The notes below the pieces were generated by a model, which was not told the DNA's origin, did not search any database, and saw nothing but the letters and a program-made list of their open reading frames with translations. This document shows, in pieces, positions 47,673-58,802 of a DNA stretch of 64,000 nt (positions are counted from its first letter, which is position 1; each line of letters begins with the position of its first letter). This DNA is from Avena insularis (lineage: Eukaryota; Streptophyta; Magnoliopsida; Poales; Poaceae), in NCBI GenBank assembly GCA_023614405.1, contig JAJUPC010000041.1:744001-808000 (forward strand), read 5' to 3'. The position numbers and the translations under genes are program-made.

Positions 47673-50563
47673 TTACAATCCGATTGTTTCAGAATAACAC
47701 ATTGTTTTTTCTGATGCCCTATGATGCAGGAGGAGAGGTATGAGCCGCCGGATCACTAGAAACAATGCCTTTGCCTTGATATCTTTCCAGACATTCAAAT
47801 CTGATACGGTTTGCTCATCGTCAGAAACTTTGGTTGTTTCTTCGACAAGCAGAGGAGGCATCTCCACGCGAGTGACGAACATAGTGTCATAGCTGGTCAG
47901 ATGAGCCACATGACATCTATATCGGGTGCAGGAGTCCATGATGGCCTTGATATCTTGCTCCTTGCTGTCTTCATCCATAGTCGAATAACCCCTTGTTACT
48001 TGCGAGATCTCCATGCTTCCATGGTGGCTCATAACCATGGTAAGGGCAGTCTGTGACGTGGTTTGCGCATAGGTCATGTTATAGTCCTGGATGAGGTTGG
48101 GCATCTCTTTCGCCTTATCTTGCACCTCAAAGGAGGACATTTTGTTCATGTCCGGGACTTTAAGCACTTCGCCAATATCCTCTAACAATTGGCAAAAATT
48201 GTGAAGCAAATCACCAACTTCTGTAAGCCGGCTGGTGCGAGACTCGGTGGAGGAGGAATCCAGTAAATTCAGCGGACCTATGTATCTAAAGCAAAGGTCA
48301 GAAAACATATCCTAACTCCTAATGTCGGAAGAACGAAAAGTCAAAAGATAGGAAACATATCGAAGATGACATCGTCAACTTTGGTCTTCTCCGCTCGAAG
48401 ACTCTAGAGTTCATCCCAGAGAGCTTGAGTGATGTCCTTTCCTATGAGTAACTCATCATTGCTATCCAAGATTTTCTAATCCTGGGCTGCGATCCTTCGA
48501 TCATGTTCTTCGATGGCCATGGAGGACGATTCGAGAATGCTAGCAATGTTGCGCTCGTGATCCGCCTTAAGCTTATTCAGCTCCCGCCGTAAGTCGGTGT
48601 TCTCCACCTCTAGGGTATTCAAGTTCTCGGCCTCTTCAATCATTGCACATGATTGTTTGACTAGTGCTATAAACAAAAGACAATAGTTGTAATAGGAAAT
48701 TCAACTATGAAAGCAAAAAAGAGAAAGGTTAAGGACTAACATGATTACCTTCAGCCACATCCTTTGATACCTTCAATTGAGCATTTTCATGTCAGAGAGC
48801 TCTGATCTCTCTCTGGTTATTACAAATATTCTTTAATAATTCCTTGTTATAAGCATTAACTTTCTGTAAGTCAGAATAACACCCAGAGTCAGAAGTCTAC
48901 TAAAGACTTGGGCTAATATTTTAACTAATATCAGCACGAGCCTTGGGGGCTACACTAGTTTGTTCTTTGGCATCCTATGAAAGCATAAATCCGGATTGTC
49001 TATCCAACTTCATGCTTGGGGGATAGAGGATATGATATGAAATAAAGTAAAAAAAGTGAGTTGGAATTCCGACATACATGTTGTTCATGAGTAAGCTTGC
49101 TTAGCCTCATGTTCACCTCAGTGGTAACCTTCTCGGCGAGGGTCAGCAGGATTATTGGCCGTGGCAGAGCCACACTAGCCTTCAACTTCTCATCACGAAG
49201 GCGAATTTGGTCAAGAAGCTCGCAGTACTTGACGTCCTCAGCTTCTTGTGCCTCTTCCTCAGCGGTGATGTTCCGGCTCTCCAGACATTGCTGAGCCAGC
49301 CTTTGTATCTCTTCTGTAGTTTTCCGAGTAATGCCAAGTGTGGCAATACCCGGATTGCTAAGAAGGTTATCGGCGAAAAGCTCTGCTGAGGGATCATTAC
49401 CCTGTACGGGTTCACCCTTATCAAGTGCCGAGTCACCCATGGTGACGTCGGTCTGCAAGCTAAGGATCACTGTCTCAGATTGTTGAGCCAGATCTTCTAC
49501 GACGAACAGAGACGGAGTAATCTCCGGTGTTGTAGAAGGCCGTGGGGTAGGAGTCACAACAATGTTTGGATGAACACATAATTTGAGTGATTGCTGGAAA
49601 ACTTACTAGTGTCACGGGATCGTCAGCCGTATGAATGTCCAAGGATAGCTCCGAGATCTTCCTCTCGATTTGCTCCCTAATCAACCGTTTGATTTGGGAC
49701 TCATAGTCCTTGTCCGAGTAAGCAATGGAGCGGATCTGGAGAGAGTCCATCTTACTCTTGGTGATTGAGTGCATGAGCTGATCACCATGGTGTTGGAGAG
49801 GCTAGATCTGGCACGCCAGCCAGCAGTTGATCAAGTTGGATCTTTTCAGATCCTTGTGCTTCATCATATATTTGATCCTCCTCTTAGCAAGAAGTAGATC
49901 ATCCGTGAGAGCCGAAGGATCCGTGTCCCAGGACTCTTGGGGCGTGGAGGCACCATCAAGAAAGACCGACAAAGCAGTTGGTTTGCTGGGAGCTAGTCTG
50001 TCCTTATGGTAAAAGAACTTGGACGACCACTGTTTCACCGACTCGCTAGCCTTAATCCTAGGATAGACTCGCTCTCTCCTAAGAGAAAAGCTAAGAGTTC
50101 CGGTAATGTAAGGATTTCCAGCAGTGATGGAATTTCTCTAGGTATGGAAGTAATACCGTAAAAGAATAAGACTCGGCCTAATACCAAGATACCCCTCACA
50201 CAAAGAGGCATAAGTGCTCATTTCTAAAAGAGAGTTTGGGGAGATGGTGGAGTTGCACTCTGTAATGATCTATGACCTCAGAAAAGAAATCTGTGGGAGG
50301 AAATCTCAAACCTCTATCAAGGTGGGTGCCAAAGTGCACCCGCTCGTCGGTGTTGGTGGTGGGGATGGTTTGTCCGAAGCCCCTCTGCCAGTCGCCGGCA
50401 TGGAGGAGACCTTCCTTCTTGACGACGTGGAGATTGATGTCATTGAGGACGCAGGGGATCAAGACCCCACGAAACATCTCTTTCTCCTCCGCAGGAGCCG
50501 TCTCCGCCGTCGCCGCCGTGGCAGAAGATGATGCCTCAACAATTTTCTGGGCATCGGTGACCT
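47673..50563 (-). pseudogene. Antisense intron-containing gene of element II (Transposase_28-like)
   Basis: The reverse-strand gene begins near 50563 (an in-frame stop lies upstream and no clear ATG before 50477). It reads GVLIPCVLNDINLHVVKKEGL, then LRFPPTDFFSEVIDHYRVQL and, after a frameshift, a CEGYLGIRPS segment like that of element I. The exon 50038-49607 holds VKQWSSKFFYHKDRLAP, the W..FFY end of the domain, and a charged region, and ends at donor GTAAGT (about 49606). The next exon (about 49557-49080) ends at donor GTATGT. A coiled coil (48676-48476, LRRELNKLKADHERN) and a last exon (48308-47673) follow. Function unknown; the domain assignment is from recall. Confidence 0.7.
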
Positions 50564-50674
50564 AGGATGGGCGGCGCTGTGGGATTTGGGGGAGGCAGAA
50601 GAGCTCTTTCACAGGAAATGTCAAGAGGAAGGAGAAAGCATAGGCTGGTGAAGAGGAAGGGAGAAATCTTGGCC

Positions 50675-50684
50675 TCTTATATTT
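50675..50684 (-). promoter_or_regulatory. Probable TATA box of the element II antisense gene
   Basis: The reverse strand reads AAATATAAGAGGCC about 110 bp upstream of the antisense coding start. A second AT-rich candidate (CTATTTATC) lies at about 50709-50717. It lies outside the LTR, so the antisense gene would have its own promoter. Confidence 0.5.
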
Positions 50685-51084
50685 GTTGCCTGTGCCAAGA
50701 TTCGTGCAAGATAAATAGTAACCGTGCCACGCGTCGTGGAAGGAGATGGGTAACCTCCTCGCGAGGATTATGCTTCCTCGATCTCACGCATGCATTAAAA
50801 CAACGCCTTGGTTCCGCAAAAAGGTGGACCGACCAACTGTCGTGTTGACAGGAATGTCTGTTACAGACGTGACTTGACCTTGACTGATGTCAGGATACGT
50901 CAGAGACCAAGATCTGGCTTAGTTTGTTATTCAAGCTGGGAATCTGAATAATGTACTCATAGGTCCGGCTTATTTTTAAGACCCGGATCCTATCCTTTCT
51001 TTTGAAGTTTCAGTAACCCTTCAAGATTCTACAAGCCGAAGATGGATCAAGCTAGATGATGATGAAATCCGACTCTGGATCTTG

Positions 51085-51102
51085 GAGGCTTCCGGGGACT
51101 GC
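51085..51102 (+). promoter_or_regulatory. Polypurine tract of element II
   Basis: GGAGGCTTCCGGGGACTG runs up to the LTR start TGTTGGGG. The GGGGACTGC form resembles the tracts of elements I (GGGGCTAC) and Z (GGGACTAC). Confidence 0.6.
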
Positions 51103-51614
51103 TGTTGGGGATATACTTTCTAGGTATCCTCACTGTGCCTCACGGACCAGGGTGGCCCACTTCGGGTTAGAGCTTTGCTTCACGGCGGCCCAGTCAGGGA
51201 GAAGAGACGGAGTCTAGTCCGGCTACGGGAAGGCCTAGAAGACTTACGACATAAGCCTGTAGTGTTACTTGTAGTTCAAGATGTACTCTGTAACCGACTC
51301 TTAGTCGTAGATGGATAGGTCTCTCCTATAAACCCTAGGCCGGATATCTATATAAGCCGTCCTAGGACAAGCCTTTAGGGAACCTCACAATAGTCTACAA
51401 TCTCAACTCACATAGGAGAAACCCTTGTAACCCAAATTCCGGCTCTGCCGTATTACTGGATTGCTAACAGGAGTAAGATCCATCCAAAGCTGGCGGATTC
51501 GAACCTGGGTAAACTTGTGTGCTCACCGTCCTATAATACTGTATGTCTCACACCCCTCTCTTCCGCCCACCTCGAGGACGCCCTCATTGCGTACTTGTCA
51601 TCAATCCGATGACA
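51103..51614 (+). mobile_element. 3' LTR of element II
   Basis: It starts TGTTGGGGATATAC and ends CAATCCGATGACA (512 bp), with a TATA box CTATATAAGC at 51348-51357. It is the same family as the W LTR. The following AGTGG (51615-51619) is the presumptive target duplication. The flanking sequence after it recurs at 51964, confirming the right edge. Confidence 0.9.
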
Positions 51615-51678
51615 AGTGGTATGGTATTGTAAGAGATAAGATAAGAAGTACTGTAAATGGACGATCTAATGGTAGGTC

Positions 51679-51888
51679 TCGTAGGGGCGAGGTGCTCGAG
51701 AGTTATAATGGTCAGTGGAAGTATGAGTTACATCAAGGACCTCATAAAAAATGAAAATTACATCCAAGTACATGCATTTAGCACAAGGACCCTAAAAATG
51801 AGCAACGAAGTGTGTGTTTTGAGGTTTGCGCATACTATTGTTCATCGTGGTAGAGACTACCAGCACAATATTTGTAGATGCTAAGAAT
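51679..51888 (+). repeat. Repeat segment A, right copy
   Basis: Matches 40103-40303 in the same orientation, including GTTACATCAAGGACCTCATA and GCATTTAGCACAAGGACCCT. Confidence 0.8.
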
Positions 51889-52614
51889 GGAAAACGATCC
51901 AACGGTTAGCAATGTTTGGATTTGCCAGTCTTGATCAAACGGTCAATGTTCCGTACACTATACAGTGGTATGGTATTGTAAGATATAGGAAAAGATAAAG
52001 ATAATATAAGAAGTACAGTACTGCGAATGGCCGATCTTTTGAATAACCTTCCCTCCTGATGTTTGGGAAGCAAGTGAAAATTTCCAAAATCAAAGAAGTT
52101 TGATTTTTGTGCCTCCAAGGACCAAAGTGGTTTCCTTCCTATGTACTCCTCATCCCTACTCCAAACCTATGCGCGGCTACCAAACACGCCAGAGACACAG
52201 AGCCGCGGTACGAATGCACACGTGCGCAGCGCCATGCTGTGGATGAAGGAGAGATCAGCCAGGCCGATGCGCGAGGGGAAAGGCGAGGAGAGATGGAGGA
52301 TAACAAAGGAAAGAGAAAACACACGATTTGTTTTGCATGCATAGGTCATGAAATTTACTACTAGTAGAGTGTACACTATAAGTCCACAGGAGTACCTCGT
52401 GTCAGCAACCCATCATAACTTTTCTCTGACATGGAACCGCCTTCAACTCCTCTTCGCTGCTGTCCTCTTCCCCTGCCAATGTTTTATTATCTCATCATGT
52501 ACAACACATGGACAGAGGTGAGCATATGTCTAAGAAAAAAAATATACTACTGTCGCAATGTGTATAAAATAACACCTTAATAAGGCCTAGTATGTGCCCT
52601 ACAATTTTATATAA

Positions 52615-53066
52615 ACCTACAATCTACTTGTAGTAGTTCAAATTTGACCTAATTTCGATAAATCGACATAAAGTCATTCAAGTCGGCGAAGTTAGCTAGG
52701 AAGGTTGAGAACTCATAAACCATGGGAAATCATAAGTACAACATGTTGTTGGTCCACTATATATGTGTGAAAACTTGGCTTGGGGCATTTAGATCTAATA
52801 TTCTTCACACTTTCTTTATGGGAGAGAACGATCTCGTTATCACACTCGGAAAATTGAGAATGTTCTTTCCTGATAGTTGGACACTCACACCAATGACACT
52901 TCTTACTACAAGAAGATGCACCCATCTACCTCTAAACTGACATTTAATTGAAGAGCAATCAATCGTGCTTACTTGTAGATCAAGTTTGAACTAATTTCAC
53001 TAAATAGTTAGGATGCAAAATCTTATCACGAAGATGAACCTGTCATCAAATCTCTCGGTGTTATAC

Positions 53067-53097
<31 letters not shown>

Positions 53098-53668
53098 TAT
53101 TTGACCCCCCGTGGGTACCTCCAAGAGCTTTTTCGTAAAACTTTCAAAGCAACCTACAATTTACTTGTAGTAGTCCAAAATTTACCTAATTTTGATAAAT
53201 CGACATAAAATCATTCAAGTGGGTGAAGTTAGCTAGGAAATTTGAGAACTCATAAAACATGGGAAATCGTAAGTGCATCATGTTGGTCCACTATATATGT
53301 CTCAAAACTTAGCATGTGGTATTCAGATCCATAGTCTTCGGACTTTCTTTACGGGAAAGAACAATATTGTCGTCACTGGGAAAGTTGAGAATGTTCTTTC
53401 TTGAGATATTTGGAAACTCAGACTGGCGGCATTGTTTACTAAAATATGCACCTATATCTACCTCTAAGAAGACATTTAATTCAAGAGCAATCTACCGCGC
53501 TTACTTGTAGCTAAAGTTTGGCCTAATTTTGTTAAACTGACAAGATGCAAAATCTTAGCAAGAAGTTGGATTCGTCTTCAAAACTCTCGTTGGATGGTTT
53601 CTCATATATTAATTGCGACCCCCCCGATGGGTACCTCCAAAAGCTTTTTCATAAACTTTCTCAGTAAC
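52615..53668 (+). repeat. Two tandem copies of segment B, 538-bp period
   Basis: The string AACCTACAAT-TACTTGTAGTAG starts copies at about 52613 and 53151. Both carry GATAAATCGACATAAA, ACTCATAAA.CATGGGAAATC and GACATTTAATT.AAGAGCAA, and end with GACCCCCC and GGGTACCTCCAA near 53103 and 53620. The third copy at 39590 is single and lacks the last part. Confidence 0.8.
53067..53092. repeat. (TA)n microsatellite
   Basis: A run of about 13 TA dinucleotides lies in the end of the first tandem B copy. Confidence 0.95.
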
Positions 53669-53798
53669 TGATACTTGTGAGATTTGACATATTTTTTATG
53701 GTTTTTATTGATAGTTTTCTTCTAAATTTGACCGTTTTCTAGCTTTACCTAACGCTAATATTTCGGTATCAAAGAAAACTTGCTTTTTAACATAGCAG
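53669..53798 (+). mobile_element. 5' LTR of element H, first part
   Basis: Begins TGATACTTGTGAGATTTG after GTAAC (possible target duplication, 53664-53668). It is interrupted at 53798 by element N and resumes at 61720. The joined LTR would be about 1.2 kb. Confidence 0.65.
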
Positions 53799-55316
53799 TG
53801 ACGACTGGATTCCTGCACCAACAACAAGGTCATTGCAGTACTTGTAGCAGCAAATATTTAAGAGTTTGTCCCGATGGGATATCGTCGAACAGAAACAACA
53901 CGACCCTGCAACCACGTTGTCAATGCGGCCATGTTTCGCACACAAACCGTGGTTTGGAAATAGCCTATTCTATAAGTTACTAGAACAACATTCATAAGAG
54001 TGTTTAAAATATCTAATAACAAAGAACTTTCAACAATAACAAAATAAACTAAGACGGAAAGTAAACAAGAATATAAACTGAATTAAAAAGATTGTAGTTG
54101 TAGGATTGAATGGAATGAGAGAGGGCTTCTAGGCTTCGGTCTCGCTAGTACTAGATAGGCAAATATATGTGTGATCTATAAGAGATTTCTCAGACAAATA
54201 AATGTTCCCCAATTGATTTCCGGGATGTCACACTATGTGCACTATGCATGGTTATCGCTTGTCATCGCAAGGCAAAGGCACTTCCGGACCAAAGGATCAC
54301 ATAAACTCATCTTAGATCACAATAAATTCTACCTTAGCGCACTAGATCATACCTCAACCTAGAATTGAATCAATCACTCACACATGGATGAACAACAAAA
54401 TATATATAAATATATAATGATATCACAACCATTTTCAATCTTACAATTACTAAACACAAGAGAGAGAGGGAGATGGAGATGATGATGGAGATGGAGATCG
54501 ATGCGTGGATGTGGTGATGTCTTCCTTCTCCTCCCCTTCTTCTCGTCTGGATGCCTTGATGGTGATGGTGTTGAGGGAGATCTAGATCTCGGAGGTGTTG
54601 TTGAGGCAGAGCTCCTCTGCAATGGAGATCGGATGGGTGGCGCCGGTGGCAGAGCTCCGCCCCTAAAGGGCTATGGCTTGGTGGCTCTCTCTTCGGTCCT
54701 CCCTCCTTTATATAGGCCTTGGGGGTGCCCTAGGGTTCCCCCAATACCGTCATATGACTTAGGGAAGGTTCTGGAGTTTTTCTGGGGTCAAATCCCATCG
54801 TTTGTGACCTTTTTGGCTACTATATAGGCGGAGCTATAAGACCAGAAAAATAGCTCCGGCCGTATAGTTGCTCGTTAAACTGTTTGTCCCTTTAGTAATT
54901 TGGCCGCCATTTCTTCATATGAACTCCGTTTTGGGTGTTCTTGGGCTCGTTGAGATCATATCGTCGAGGGCTACAATCCTGTGCTATTGGATCTTTATTT
55001 TGAGAAGTTGGAAAATTCCCTTTTTCAACCTCTCAAATGGCTAAGTCTGGTCCCTGCAGCTCCTCCATACTATGCTCTCTTTGTCCCTTTTGCCTTTGTT
55101 TTATCCATAATCATCATCAACACCTACAGACATGTCATAGAGAAGGAAAAGTGATAAAATTCTACATAAACTAATAAATGTGCAAAGCTCATGTGAAAGT
55201 AAATAAGAACTAGAAGTCATGCATATAAGGCATAGCTATAGCTGAAAGAGACATGATATGAGAGATAAATGGCTCATTTTATATTGGCTAAAAGAGGTGG
55301 TATTTCACAGCCATCA
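53799..55316 (-). repeat. 3' LTR of element N
   Basis: Reverse strand: TGATGGCTGTGAAATACC to ..GGAATCCAGTCGTCA, 1518 bp. The TATA box is CCTATATAAAGG at 54705-54716. A run of GA repeats and a Ser/Arg-like codon stretch (54.5-54.6 kb) is shared with the other LTR but is not called coding. Confidence 0.92.
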
Positions 55317-55329
55317 ACTTCCCCAAGCT
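55317..55329 (-). promoter_or_regulatory. Polypurine tract of element N
   Basis: The reverse strand reads AGCTTGGGGAAGT directly before the 3' LTR start, a form usual in Athila-lineage elements. Confidence 0.8.
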
Positions 55330-58300
55330 AGACCTTGCTCATCCTCGAGCAGGAACGGTCGGTAATAAATTAATGGTTGTGAAATAGCTTATCATTGGAA
55401 ATCAATGCCTTGCATCCTTATTTCTTCAACAAGCTTGAAGAGAGAAAACATGTATTCATACAAGGCAACACAAGCTCAGTTATAAATACCACTAAATATT
55501 CATAAAAACTTATATGCTCCATGCCAACAGTGAATGTACTTGCAGACAAACTTGTGATCCTCTTATTGCACCTTTTGTATAACTTTCATATCATTATTTT
55601 TTATTAGGAAAAACTTAGTCACAAATAGATGTCAAGCATAAATAGGAATCGATTCTACCCAATCATGTCATCTAGTTAAGTCTCTTAAGTGCAAACATCA
55701 GTTATTGAGCTTTGAGAAAGTTTATCTCTTAGTAATGAGATTTATGCCAAAATAAAATGCAAGAACATGTCAAAAGAAGCATAGCATTAGAGTGTCTCAT
55801 TTGGTCATCCACATCAATGAATCATGGATATCAAACTCTCATTTTCTATTCTTTGTCTTTCTAAAACTTATGTTCATCAGTAATGAGATCATGCCAAAAC
55901 TTAGTGTGTTTAATCAGACTGTGCAGGCTAAGAATGGATACTCGTGACCATTACCAAGGTTTCCCTTTTCTGTATAATGATTTCTCATAAGGGTCTGAGG
56001 AGTATTCCCTCTTTTGCCTTGAATGCAGGCCCATGAGAATACCAATGCATACCCAAATATAGCATTTATGCTACATATGTTGGGCAACTCATAGACAAAC
56101 TCCAAGAGTTTCCTCTTTTTGGATTGTTCAATGGCCAGGGAAGTTGTTAGCATCCCATGTTGTGCAATAGTGGTGCAGACACGCATAAAGAAATATCATA
56201 CTTTAATCAATAGGTCAAGATTTGGCATGCATCTCAATTACCACTAAATATTAGTTTCTTCAAACAAATCCTTTCAAAGAGTACTATCAAGTCGATCATC
56301 ACATCTATGGTGTTGAGTATCTTTAAGGCTAAACTCTTAAGACAATTAATCAACACCTTATTTAGCATAGAACTCAAAACTTCGAAATATCATTTCCGAT
56401 TGACAACTCCATCCATAATCAAACTATCAAGTCTATTGTTTTGACATTATGGGGTCGAGCATAACCTATTCATTTAAGACAAAGCTATGAGGTGACAACC
56501 AACAAATTTCAAAAGATCTTGATCAAGTATTCATTCTTTCCAAGTGTAGATATTGTGGCAATATTTTCTAGAGGATCACAAATAGTGTCACAAGATTGAT
56601 AAACAATTTGGCAACATGCAAGATGCATACAAGCTCGAAGTTAACTCCTATGGTGCCTATCATTAGCAAGTGTATCCCCATATGAATACATAACTAGACT
56701 CACTTAACAAGCATTCAAAAATAGCGGGATACATGATTTCATTAAACCTTCATCGAATACGAACATCACACAAGACTACACATGCAGAAGTAACCTCCCC
56801 AAGCTTAGAACTTTACAAGAACCAAACTTGAGTATATCACCAAAAGAAAAGAGAAAATACAGTTTCCAAAAGAGTCTGTGATAAGTGGTTACCTCCCCAA
56901 GCATAGTTGGAAAACAAGGGTGACACACTTTACCGTTGAGGTACATGTAACCTCTCTTTTGATGGAGAAAGACCATTGCTTCAACATGTTTCTTGATATG
57001 GCCCGGTGTGCCTTCCTTGATGACCTGCTTAAAACTAAAAGAAAATAAAATATTTTTGTTTTTCTGAAGATATAGGTTTAGTTCACAAGTGATAAAAATA
57101 CAAGTCCTACTGAGTCGGTTTATCAACCTAAGCACCACACATACGTCAACAAATTAGTTCTAGAAGATGCCTCTCCTAGATTTTGATGAAGTGTAAGTGA
57201 GACAAAATATGAAACACGAGTGTGCGGCCCCTATGTGCTTAATAAAATAGATTCGAGTTAGAAGGTTTTACTAGAAACTGATTGTCGAAGCGTTGAATTG
57301 AAGCAACCAAGTGGGTAATGCAAGTGTTTGCACAGTTGGCACTACTGTACACGTCGTCACACAAGGTTCAAGTCCCTGCGAAAATAACACACAAAATAAA
57401 ATGCATCAGTTTGGTATACGAACATAGTTCGTTTACCCCACCGATAAAAGGAAAGTAAAAAATAAAACATGAACTTCTATAGAGAATTACAGTCTAGGAG
57501 GTTTCCGAGGTAAAAATTATTGCTTACATATGCTCAGCTTCTCTAGATCATGGGATAATCTCCCAAGTGGTGTTTCGAGGTTTTTAGAAGAAGAAGAAAG
57601 AAGAAGAAAGAATAAAATTTTGAGCAATGGTTATCTTCGAGTTGGCGTTTGAGGCGTTTTCCCAACTATACGGGCTCAACTATACGACCAGACAAAAAGT
57701 GTCCCGCTGTATAGTTGGTCGTCAAATTGTCTGCCCCTGGGAAAATAAAATATACAAAGACATCAATATCTATACGACGAGAGCTATACGGCTGGAATTT
57801 TTATTCCCGCCATATAGTTGGTCGTTAAACTCTCAGTACATATGAAAGAAAAATTGTCGATGGCAAAGATATCTATACGACCGGAGCTATATGGCGAAAA
57901 AATTTATTCCCGCCTTATAGTTGGTATTTAAACTCTTTGTACATATGAAAGAAAAATTGTCGATGGCAAAGATATCTATACGACCGGAGCTATACAACCG
58001 GATTTTTTATTCCCGCCGTATAGTTGGTCGTTAAACTCTCTGTATGCATCAAAAAAGTTCTGTTTCTTCGAAAATTATTTCTTATCCTGTAACTTAGTAA
58101 TATACCTTGTTTTGACAGTAAAATAACAACTTAAATTTTCGACCAACATTAACATGTATAGGATGAGATTTGGTACAACTAAGTTGTGCAACACATAGTA
58201 CCAATAAATTCTACCTTTTGAAAACTCCAACAAGATAACTCTAATAGCAAATCAAGCAAAAAATAAAAATGCCAATGGAACATGAATGCATCTAGACTCA

Positions 58301-58802
58301 AGACACAAAACTAAGAAAGACACCTAATGACTTCTGCGTTGCCTCCCGGGAAGCACTTTCTTATAACCAAGTAGCCAGGCTTTTATACTCCACGTTTATT
58401 CAGCAATGCAGGTAGTTATAGGAGTATTTTTTCTTACCTCCAACGAGTGTTTTCAGGATTTATATCATACATTTTTGTTCTAAGACGTACCCACTTGTGG
58501 TGCATTGGTATCTTGTAAGTGTTCTCGTTGCCACATGGGGATGGATGCACCAAGCTCGGTAAATATGTAATCCTTCCTTCCTTCATAGAGGATGTTAAAG
58601 ATATATTATCAAACTGAATCTTTGACTTGATTACTAGTTTGAGGGTATAGCTCATAATGTTCTTTTGGATCCAGTAGCTTGGTCTTTGCCACCGGAATTT
58701 CCTGCACCTCATTAGTAAAACAAAAGTCATAGCAAATAAGTATGGGAGGCACACATTATTCCTTCTTTGGCTCATCATAATTGATTTCCCCGCAAAGAGT
58801 AT
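55330..58802 (-). other. Non-coding internal region of element N
   Basis: About 3.5 kb where pol would be expected. No RT or integrase motif is visible on either strand. A 114-codon reverse-strand frame (58778-58434) has ordinary composition (KIPMHHKWVRLR) but I do not recognise it. The 103-bp hairpin repeat array lies within it at 57.68-58.05 kb. Confidence 0.7.
57679..58050. repeat. 103-bp tandem array of palindromic units
   Basis: Units start ATCTATACGAC at 57768, 57871 and 57974 (exact 103-bp period), with a shorter first unit at 57679. Each ends CCGTATAGTTGGTCGTTAAA or a variant. In the 57768 unit AGCTATACGGCTGGAAT and ATTCCCGCCATATAGTT can pair as a stem (14 of 17 positions) around a TTTT loop. 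The same motif occurs once in each LTR of element N (about 54826-54890 and 61214-61285), upstream of the TATA box. Confidence 0.8.

Larger units (their letters stand above)
51615..53668. other. Low-copy-looking sequence with local repeats
   Basis: No supported gene. It holds segment A (51679-51888), a repeat of AGTGGTATGGTATTGTAAGA (51615 and 51964, about 350 bp apart), two tandem copies of segment B and a TA microsatellite. The 52.1-52.4 kb part has short ORFs in several frames, none recognisable. Confidence 0.5.

Noticed and set aside
54480..54620. Ser/Arg/Pro-rich ORFs in the LTRs of element N
   Set aside because: They fall in a repetitive GA/CT-rich leader region, present in both LTRs but with differing reading frames.
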